From NCBI GenBank assembly GCA_037179515.1, contig JAXCGZ010001900.1, positions 12,501 to 76,500 on the forward strand: 64,000 bases of DNA, in the 5' to 3' direction. This document shows, in pieces, positions 55,319 to 64,000 of the stretch. A model generated the notes under the pieces. It was not told the origin of the DNA. It saw only the letters and a list, made by a program, of their open reading frames with translations, and did not search any database. Position 1 is the stretch's first letter. Each line of letters opens with the position of its first letter. A program made the translations under genes and the position numbers. This stretch comes from Halocaridina rubra (taxonomy: Eukaryota; Arthropoda; Malacostraca; Decapoda; Atyidae).

Positions 55319-56670
55319 TAATTTCAAATTTATTGTTGCTTTTCTTCAGCAATAGATCTAAAAATGGGATTTGATTTTTATTCTCAAATTCCATATTAAT
55401 ATTAATTTTGCTATGTTTGTTATTTAAGTAATTCAAGAATTTTTCTTCATTATGACTGTTCTTATCTTCCAATATTATCAAATTATCATCAACGTATCTC
55501 TAAAAACAACAGGGCACTCATTTAACCATTGTTTCTTGTGGTGAGATATAAAGATGTTTGCCAATGGGGCAGACAAGGGAATACCCATGACCAAACCGTC
55601 TACTTGTTTGTAAAGAGTCTCGAGGAACATGAAGAAGGAATCGCTGACAGCCAGTTGAAGTACCTGTTTGAATTCGTTTTTTGACATACATCTAAAGCCT
55701 CCATCATTAAATATTATGTCGGTGGTTATGTCAATTACTTCACTTACTGGAACATTTGTTTATAAGGACATTATGCCATAGCCTATAAGGATTGCATTTT
55801 CATTTATCTTCATGTTCATTAATTCCGAATATATTTCATGAAAATTATGAAGACTGAATTGATTCTTTGAATATTTTTCGATGTGGAGAAGAATATATTT
55901 GGATAAGTTATAGTTGTGAGACTATGCATTATACCTGGGTTTGATCCAGTTGCATACATATTTTTGTATTCGTTTTCTGTGATGTTTCCGGATGCATGCA
56001 TTTTCTTCAAGAACCTATTTACCTTACCTTCTAACAATAAATTATGTTTTATTGGATCACAATGATCTACTTGTTTAAAGGTTGAAGCATCATTCAGAAT
56101 GTTGAGCTTTCTCGATACATAATCATTCTTATTCATAATAACTAATCCTCGTCCTTTGTCAGGTCTACAGATAATTAATATTTTCTTTTTAAGATTATTA
56201 AGTATTTTAAAGTCATGTGTTGTAAAGATGTTGACTGCCTTTTCGGATCTCATTTTTAGTAAGGATATGGTGTTATTTGCAATAACCTTGAGATCAGCAT
56301 ACATTTCGTTTTCATTATTGTTTCTATGAATGGATGATCCTTCACCAGTGAATCCATACATACATATAAATCAAATTTAGGAAATTTTGGTGAAAAACAG
56401 TGATCAACACCGAAAGACAAAAGCAATTTTTGTCTTCTTGTAAAAATTCTATCAGACAAATTGATTATAACCATATTATGGTCAAGGGATGGAGGTTTAT
56501 AAAAAGCTCCCAAGTCATTTTATTCACAACACTTTTGTGAATAAAATGTAACACGTGATTAAAATCTAGAAATAATTGTTTGTCTTTAACATAATCGTAA
56601 GCTGCTAATAAGTTATTATATAAAACATTAACTTGTATTCTTTTTCTTTGCTTCAGTTCATTCTCCAAAA
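55319..56670 (-). pseudogene. Penelope reverse transcriptase portion
   Basis: N-terminal part: KQRKRIQVNVLYNNLLAAYD (56660-56600), DRIFTRRQKLLLSFGVDHCF (56455-56395), then in the next frame ICRPDKGRGLVIMNKNDYVS (56175-56115), STFKQVDHCDP and NEYKNMYATGSNPGI (55970-55930). The palm segment at 55687-55478 has YKQVDGLVMGIPLSAPLANI, the Penelope equivalent of a QG-type motif, then HHKKQWLNECP. The DD motif region near 55490-55500 is disrupted by stops. The final part before the insertion reads IPFLDLLLKKSNNKFEIS (55370-55320). Confidence 0.87.
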
Positions 56671-56904
56671 GATATCGTTGCCATACATAGTAAAATTTCT
56701 TTCTCTCAAGCTTGTTTTCTATATAGCTTAAAACGTATACATTTTGGAATCACACTGTAAAGCATACATTATTCTAAAAATAAGACATAAAATTTTGCCT
56801 TCTCCCACTTTCGCAGACACTTGTCCCGTAGTCGAACTTTTAGCCACACTTATATTATTATGATATCTGAGAGAGTTTTAATTTCGGGAAAGCGTATTCT
56901 TATA

Positions 56905-57085
56905 AGGAATTGCAGAACGATCACCAGCCAGTGCACTTTCAAATTTTTATTCTATTTGACTTCTACACCATCTTGCAACGTTTCAAACTTTCACTGAGTT
57001 CATGTTCATGCCTGCACCTACAAAAACAGAACAAAACAGTAAAACTCAATATATGTACAACGAACTAATAACAACAATTAATACA
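56905..57085 (-). repeat. Penelope terminal repeat between two tandem copies
   Basis: This matches 53095-53290 in the same orientation. It serves both as the upstream repeat of Penelope copy 1 and as the downstream repeat of copy 2, which is the usual head-to-tail arrangement of Penelope tandems. Confidence 0.8.
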
Positions 57086-59040
57086 TACATATACATATAC
57101 ACATGCCTTTTCCCCCTTGTAAGATGGGTGGCCGAGCCAAGAAACACGTATTAATCACGATCCACACACACCTCAACCACAACTTTCAGCTCCTTGGGGA
57201 TAAAGGGTAGCCACGTCTCTCCCCTTTCCAGCCTGCTTGGATCACCCACAAGGTAGGCGAGCAATGATATTCCACAATGAGGTCCAACAGCCGCTGCTGG
57301 TTTACCCCCACCGCTTCACCACATGGCAACTCCCCTCACACCCGTCCAACACAGTTCGCTGAGTTAGCAGGTGCGATAAATACCTTTGGTCCGCATCATA
57401 TATCCACAATCTTCCTCCACTCATTGCATGCACTCTTCCTTGCTCCACTGACATTCCACGTGCATTCAGTGCTCTTTTCACGCCATCCATCCATCTCAGT
57501 CTAGTCTCCTTTTTGACCTAACTCCAATCACTTCTGCACTCTGCACTCTCTTTACTATTTGTTCAATACTCATCCTTTCCATGTGTCCAAACCACCTCAA
57601 CAATCTCTGATCTAACCTATCCAACAGTTTCATTCCAACACCCGTTCTCTTCCTGACATCCTCATTTCTTACTCAATCTATTCTAGATACACCAATCATA
57701 CCTCATAAACACCTCATCTCCATTACATTCAACTTCTTCCTTTCCTCCTCTCTTGCATTCCAAGGCTCTGCCCCATACAATGCTGTCAGTACAATCACAC
57801 CTTCATATATCCTTCTCTTTGCATTCCTTTCCAAATATCTATTTCTCATAACACTTTTCAACCCACTAGACATTTACTTGATTCCTTCACTCTGTGATTT
57901 ACCTCTACATCCACTCGTCCACTCCTTGATACATGCAACGCCAGATACTCAAAGCTCTCAACTTCTTCAAGCAACTCCCCATTCACTCCTACAGTCAATA
58001 TGCCAATATTTACACTCCTTGTGCATCTCATGACTTTATTTTTACCAAAATTCACCCGCAGCTTCCTTCTTTCACACACAATAATAAACGCAGTCACCAA
58101 ATGATTCAACTCATTTACAGTATCAGCCACCAGTACAGTATCATCCGCAAATAAAAACTGACTCAATTTCCACAACCTTCCATCCTCACCAACTAGTTCC
58201 AAGCCTCTGTCTAATACTCTTTCATTTACTTCCCTTACCACTCCATCCATATACACATTAAACAACTATGGCGACATTATACAACCTTGACGTAATCCAA
58301 TATTCCCCTCAAACCAATCACTCATACCATTCCCAACTCTCACGCATGCTCTACTATTCATGTAAAAATCCTTCACTGCATTCATCAAACTTCCACTTAT
58401 TCCATACAGTCGCAACACACTCCACATCCATTCTCTATCTACCCTTTCATACGCTTTCTCTAAATCCATAAAGGCCCAAAAAGCGTCCCTACCTTTCTCC
58501 AAAAACTTCTCACACACCTGTCTTACCACAAACACCTAATCCACACATCCTCATCCTCTCCTGAACCCACACTGTTCTTCCCCAATCAATCGTTCAGTAC
58601 CTGTCCTGATTCTCTCGATTAACACTCTTCCATATACCTTACAAACTACACTCAAGAAACTAATCCCCCTAAAACTATTACACTCACACTTATCACCCTT
58701 CCCTTTGTAAAGTGGAACTACACATGCACTCCTCCAATCAACTGGGTCCCTCCCTTTCCTGAAACATATATTCAACAATCTAACCATCCATTCTACTAAT
58801 AACTCCCCCCATTTTGATAAGCATTCAGCTAGACACTCATCTATCCCTGGTGCTTTACCTGCTTCCGTTTCTCTCAATGCCAAACGTACTTCCTCTTTTG
58901 TTACATCTCTATCATTCTCATTTCCTAACATTGGCATTCTCCATTCATTTTCCACAGCCACAGTCTATGCCTCTCTATCAACTTCCTCATTCAGCAGATT
59001 CTTGAAATATTCAGCCAGCTCTCTCTCACCTTTTTTTCAT
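57086..59040 (-). pseudogene. RTE-like LINE (RT region to 3' end) inserted in Penelope copy 2
   Basis: This is read leftward. 58961-58551: VTKEEVRLALRETEAGKAPG, CFRKGRDPVDWRSACVVPLY, YGRVLIERIRTGTERL and EEQCGFRRG. 58535-58266: FWAFMDLEKAYERVDREWMW and NIGLRQGCIMSP. 58265-57858: FNVYMDGVVREVNERVLDRG, LSQFLFADDTVLVADTVNEL and FGKNKVMRCTRS. The C-terminal part near 57490 is DGVKRALNARGMSVEQGRVH. Its 3' UTR resembles 50490-50690. Few stops interrupt it, and the catalytic FADD is intact. Both flanks are Penelope copy 2 sequence (CAATTAATAC and CAATTAGTAA), so it landed inside that element. Confidence 0.9.
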
Positions 59041-59045
59041 CCACC

Positions 59046-59328
59046 ATCAATTAGTAAAAAAAAAATTACCTGTATATACATATCCATATACATACGCATA
59101 TAAGAATCAAATTAAGAATGCAAAAATGTTTAATAGTTAATGCAATGGACCACATCAGAATATTTTAAGAGATAGCTTGAGCAATTTAAATTTAATTCGG
59201 GGTTCTCCTTTTTAATTAAAAGTGATTCTGCAGTTCTAATTTCAGTCTCATCATATCCTTTGTAAACTATTTTATAATCGCTTATTGAGAAATCACACTT
59301 ACATTTTTCATGGCAATATTCCCTAATT
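59046..59328 (-). pseudogene. Penelope copy 2, GIY-YIG C-terminal remnant
   Basis: IREYCHEKCKCDFSISDYKI, then ETEIRTAESLLIKKENPELN, then the stop at 59130. This is the same C-terminus as in copy 1 (53400-53560) with a few substitutions. The 3' UTR matches 53300-53400. Copy 2 is cut off at about 59328, where an inverted terminal repeat begins. Confidence 0.87.
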
Positions 59329-59497
59329 GTTGTTATTTGTTCTTTGTATATATATTGAGCTTTGCGGCTTTGTTCTGTTTTTGTAGACGTAGGCATGAAT
59401 ATGAACTCAGTGAAAGTTTGAAACGTTGCATGATGGTGTAGAAGACAATTGGAATAAAAATTTGAAATGGACTGGTTGGTGATCATTCTAAAACTCC
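59329..59497 (+). repeat. inverted Penelope terminal repeat
   Basis: This is the reverse complement of 56905-57085 and 53095-53290 (TTGTTATTTGTTCTTTG ... TATATATTGAG ... TGATGGTGTAGAAG ... TGGTTGGTGATCATTCT). It is joined directly to the truncated coding end of Penelope copy 2, then to (AAT)n. Inverted terminal repeats at the truncated side are known for Penelope elements. Confidence 0.85.
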
Positions 59498-59669
<172 letters not shown>

Positions 59670-59797
59670 CTTCTTCTTTCGCTTTTCTCATATCTATATG
59701 GGGTCGTGGTTTCTTATCAGCCTTTTCCACTCTCTCTTGTCCAATGCTTCCTCTCCACTGAGGTCCTTCTCTCTCAAGTCGTCCCGTATACAGTCAT
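59670..59797 (-). mobile_element. RTE LINE 3' end, short copy
   Basis: About 128 bp nearly identical to 59941-60069 (CTTCTTCTTTCGCTTTTCTCAT, GGGGTCGTGGTTTCTTATCAG and CTTGTCCAATGCTTCC). It covers the last codons and 3' UTR of the RTE, with (AAT)n on both sides. Confidence 0.9.
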
Positions 59798-59940
<143 letters not shown>

Positions 59941-60801
59941 CTTCTTCTTCTCTCGCTTTTCCCATACTATATGGGGTCGTGGTTTCTTATCAGCCTTTTC
60001 CACTCTCTCTTGTCCAATGCTTCCTCTCCACTGAAGTCCTTCTCTCTCAATTCGTCCCGTATACAGTCATCCCATCGTCTTCGTGGTATCCCTCTTCCTC
60101 TCACTCCCTCCACCTCTAGCTCCATCATCCTTCTACCAATCCAATCTTCATCTCTCCTCATACAATGTCCATACCACTGAAGCCTTCTTTCTTGCATCTT
60201 CTCTCCCACTTGTGTCACCTTGGCTGTCCCTTTTATTCTCTCGTTCCTGATCCTATCCCTCCTCGTTACTCCCAACATCCATCTCACCATTCTCATCTCT
60301 GCCACTTCCATCTTTCTTTCTTGTGTTTTCTTAACAGGCCACGTCTCCGAGCCATATATCATCGCTAGCCTTACCACTGCACGATATATCATGCCTTTCA
60401 CTCTTGCACTAAGCTTTATATTACATATCAGTCCAGAGCACATCCTCCAATTTTTCCATCCTGCTTGTATCCTCCCATTTATTTCTCTCTCCAGTTCACC
60501 ATCCTGCGACAGATTCGACCCCAAGTACCAGAAAGTCTCCACCTTTTTTAACCTCTCCTGTGCCAAGTACAATTGACTGTAATCATCTTGGTCTCCCATC
60601 TGCATGTATTCTGTTTTGTCCCGGATTATCTTTAGCTCTCTACTTTCCAACTCGTCCCTCCACTTGTTCAACTTCTCCTCCACTTCCTCTCTGGTCTCCG
60701 CCACCAAGACTATATCGTCGGCAAATCACATAGTCCTTTGGGCCTCCCCCAGTACGTCCCTCACTATCACATCCATGACCAGGTTGAAAAGGTTTGGACT
60801 C
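59941..60801 (-). pseudogene. RTE LINE fragment, end of RT and C-terminal domain
   Basis: The frame 60707-59967 is open for 246 codons: EEVEEKLNKWRDELESRELK, DKTEYMQMG, VETFWYLGSNLSQDGELERE, RAVVRLAMIYGSETWPVKKT, MRMVRWMLGVTRRDRIRNER, RRLQWYGHCMRRDEDWIGRR and KREWKRLIRNHDPI. Upstream to 60801, NLFNLVMDVIVRD precedes the FADD region in shifted frames. The 5' end is truncated exactly at (AAT)n and the 3' end runs into (AAT)n. It is the same RTE family as the fragments at 27569 and 33890, and probably as the endonuclease piece at 1-1014. Confidence 0.92.

Positions 60802-61822
<1,021 letters not shown>

Positions 61823-61917
<95 letters not shown>
61823..61917. repeat. (ATT)n microsatellite
   Basis: About 95 bp of ATT directly before the 5' end of the following RTE. 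Confidence 0.97.
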
Positions 61918-61918
<1 letters not shown>

Positions 61919-62780
61919 GAATACTTCCTCCGTGTTCCCCTGCCTGTCGTAAAAGGCGACTAAGTGGAGCGGAGTGGGGGGACTCTGTATTTTATCATCC
62001 TACGAGTGGCCAAGAGATGTGGGTGTATTCTGGCAGGAGATATCCAGCCAGAACCTTGGTAATTGGGTCTCAGGATGTGCGTGATTGTGGTGTAAATGAA
62101 AGTAAGAAGGTGATGGGAGGGAGTATGTCTGTGGAGAGAAAGATGGATGTACTTGCACTGAGCAAAACTAAGCTAAATGGGAATGGTGAGGTGACAGTTG
62201 GGGATGTGGTAGGTAAAATGATTGAATTTGAGAGAGGGAGAAGAAGAGAGGGAGTGGCTCTGTCAGTAAGTAAAGAGATAAATAAGTGTCGTGGAATGAA
62301 AGGAAGTAATCTCGAATAATAGTGGCTAAGATGTGGCTGAGATGCGAGGTTTGGCCGTTTGTGAGTGCCTATGGCCCTGGCAGTGAAAGAAGTGAGGAAA
62401 AAAGAGAAGAATTTTGGATGAAATTGAACGAGTGTGGAGAAGACTTGAGAATGAATGTGAACGTGGTGTTGATGGAAGGCTTGAATGTTAGAGTAGGGAA
62501 TGAGCCAGTGCATGGTGTTATTGGGAAGTATAGACTACCTGGTAGGAATGAGTGGAGAGAAAATGATAGGAATGTGTATTGAGAGAGAGGTGTTGATTGC
62601 CAAGACTGTATTTCAAAAGAAAGATGTGCACAAGCATACATGGGTCATAGTTGATAATGGAAGAGTAGTTGGCAGAGTATTAATGGATTATGTTGTGGTG
62701 TAAAGGAGAGTGATTGGAAGTGTATTGGATGTAAATGTACTGTTAGGAGCTGCTGGTGAAATATCTCATTATTATTTAGA
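61918..62780 (+). pseudogene. RTE-like LINE, 5' end and endonuclease region
   Basis: It begins at the family 5' end (CTTCCTCCGTGTTCCCCTGC, then CTGTCGTAAAAGGCGACTAA). The open frame through 62319 reads CGVNESKKVMGGSMSVERKM, DVLALSKTKLNGNGEVTVGD and RRREGVALSVSKEINKC, the N-terminal endonuclease part (the catalytic ETK is changed to KTK). After a stop it continues FWMKLNECGEDLRMNVNVVL (62414) and KKDVHKHTWVIVDNGRVVGR (62622). It is interrupted at about 62780 by a Jockey 3' end and resumes at 63284. Confidence 0.85.
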
Positions 62781-63283
62781 GGATTCTCTCTCTCTTCGCC
62801 GTAAGGTATCTTCCCTTTCACTTTTCTATCGCTACTACTTTCATCGCTGCTCTGATGTGTTGGCGAGTTGCATCCCTTCCCCACTGCCGAGGCCGCGTAA
62901 CACCCGACAAGCGGCCTCATCTTACAGGTACTGTGTGGAGATTTGTAGCTCGCGGACTGGTCGGTGCAGCGATTGCTTCTTCCCATCTACCTCCAGACTC
63001 TGGAACTCTCTCCCTCCTTCTGTCTTTCCTAATTCTTATGACCTTTCATCCTTCAAAAAGCAGATATATCGTCATCTCAGAGTCTAGTCCTCCATATCTC
63101 TGGGTCCTCTGTACTTTGACTGCTTTTTTTTCTGTCTGTCGTTTTCCTTTGTGTGACATTACCTCATCTCTGGCTTGCCCTTAACCTTTTTCTTTTCCTT
63201 CGTCTTGGTATTTTCTCGTGCCCCGGCCTTTATTGATGAGGGCAGTTTTTGCCTGTCCTGGTGTCACACTCTTAAAAAAAAAA
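62781..63283 (+). mobile_element. Jockey-type LINE 3' end with poly(A), inserted in the RTE
   Basis: The frame 62710-63087 includes LSLRRKVSSLSLFYRYYFHR, CSDVLASCIPSPLPRPRNTR and TSRLWNSLPPSVFPNSYDLS, and ends KKQIYRHLRV, the conserved C-terminus of Jockey-clade RT proteins in this genome (compare 28320-28600). The 3' UTR ends in ten A at 63274-63283. Comparison with the uninterrupted RTE at 42890-42930 shows that about 25 bp of target were lost at the insertion. Confidence 0.88.
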
Positions 63284-64000
63284 GTGGAGAAAGAGGAGAG
63301 GCGAGAGAGAAAGAGGGGTGCTAAAAATAATGAATTGTATAAGAAAGAAAAATACTGTGCGTATAAGGCTAGTCTGAGGAATGTTTGGAATGTAGTGAAA
63401 GAGAAAGTGGAGGAGGGAGTGGAAGAAGAGTGGGGTTGTTTCAAAGAGGAAGTTATGAAGTGTGCCGAGACAGTGTGTGGGAGACTAACTGGTTAAAGTA
63501 AAAGGAAAGGTAGTGAATGGTGGAATGAGCAGGTGAGTGCAGTAGTGGCTGAAAATAAGCAGGCATTTGAGGTATGGTTGCAGATAGGTAATGTAGAGCA
63601 AATGAGAAGTATTGTGAAAAGAGGAGGTCAGCAAAGCATGTGGTGAGGGAAGCAAAGAGATAAGTGATTGCAATGTAGGGTAGGTGCTTGCCTGAGAGTT
63701 TTGAAAGGAATAACAAGATGTTTTGTAAGAAAGTGAGAAGAGTGAGGAAAGGTAAATGTGGTAGGGAAGAGAGGGTGAAAAAAGCAGATGAGTAATTGCT
63801 AGATGATGAAATAAAGGTGAGAGAGAGAGATGGGCTGAATATTTCAAGAACCTGCCGAATGAGGAAGATAATAGGAGGCAGAGAATGTGGCTGTGGGAAA
63901 CGAATGGAGAATGTCAATATCAGTTATGAGAATAAAAGAGAAATAACAAAAGAGGAGGTATATTTGGCATTGTGAGCGATTATAGCATGTAAAGCACCAG
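63284..64000 (+). pseudogene. RTE-like LINE, continuation (runs off right edge)
   Basis: This resumes the RTE after the Jockey insertion: KVEKEERRERKRGAKNNELY, ASLRNVWNVVKEKVEEGVEE and WGCFKEEVMKCAETVCG (63284-63480), matching 42925-43120 of the other RTE. Later sequence (GGGCTGAATATTTCAAGAAC near 63832, then AACAAAAGAGGAGGTATA) matches the start of the RT region of the copy at 59000-58870. It has stops after 63496 and near 63795. The RT core would lie beyond the window. Confidence 0.85.

Larger units (their letters stand above)
53090..57085 (-). mobile_element. Penelope-like element, copy 1
   Basis: A single-frame-type retroelement on the minus strand with reverse transcriptase (from about 56670), a C-terminal GIY-YIG endonuclease (to about 53400) and terminal repeats: 53095-53290 matches 56905-57085 (for example ACGATCACCAGCCAGT, CTTCTACACCATCTTGCAA and ACTCAATATATG). 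Such partial direct repeats (pLTRs) are a Penelope hallmark. It is interrupted by an RTE fragment at about 54110-55318 and has stops in the RT. Confidence 0.88.

Noticed and set aside
56905..57085. Hammerhead ribozyme in the Penelope terminal repeats, as known for some Penelope-like elements
   Set aside because: All three copies keep TCAGTGAAAG followed by TTGAAAC, which loosely recalls the GAAA part, but I find no CUGANGA core or clear three-stem fold. A covariance-model search would be needed.

Overview
This window looks like repeat-rich intergenic DNA from an invertebrate animal, most likely a decapod crustacean. That assignment is inference. It rests on about 4 kb of (TA)n, (GA)n, (CATA)n and (AAT)n microsatellites and on the mix of RTE, Jockey, CR1/L2, I-like, Penelope, Ty3/Gypsy and hAT elements. 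I see no convincing host gene. Almost every long open frame is a piece of a transposable element or a translated microsatellite.

Left part (1-6400): a broken RTE-type LINE on the minus strand, then a compound TA/CATA/TA microsatellite, then a satellite with a 276-bp unit. Each unit carries a tRNA-like head (A box, B box, hairpins). The array is a mirror image: about two and a half units point left, then fourteen point right, and (TA)n tracts close both outer ends. A second, smaller array with the same mirror layout lies at 23580-25019. Both arrays share an extra module lying beyond an outer TA tract (6206-6273 and 23282-23501). The two loci therefore look like copies of one composite repeat, and this is the most unusual thing in the window.

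Middle left (6400-22600): a non-coding block duplicated at 35389-36914. The left copy is split by a decayed Ty3/Gypsy retrotransposon and also holds a short RTE-derived, SINE-like insertion. Then come three nested hAT elements (15699-21728). Two of them share one 8-bp target site, and one encodes an almost intact 601-residue transposase with a single in-frame stop.

Middle (27449-50700): a run of LINEs, namely RTE and Jockey 3' fragments, a near full-length L2/CR1-group LINE (28666-33702), a near full-length CR1-like LINE on the minus strand (37625-41630), a decayed RTE (42015-44700) and a near full-length I-group LINE with an RNase H domain (about 44900-50450).

Right part (52641-64000): two Penelope-like element copies in tandem on the minus strand, each interrupted by an RTE fragment. 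One copy is capped by an inverted terminal repeat. After them come RTE 3' ends stacked in (AAT)n tracts, and finally an RTE element interrupted by a poly(A)-tailed Jockey 3' end and running off the window.

The genes do not work together as a pathway. The layout records successive insertions: elements with (ATT)n tails inside (ATT)n tracts, hAT inside hAT, RTE inside Penelope and Jockey inside RTE.
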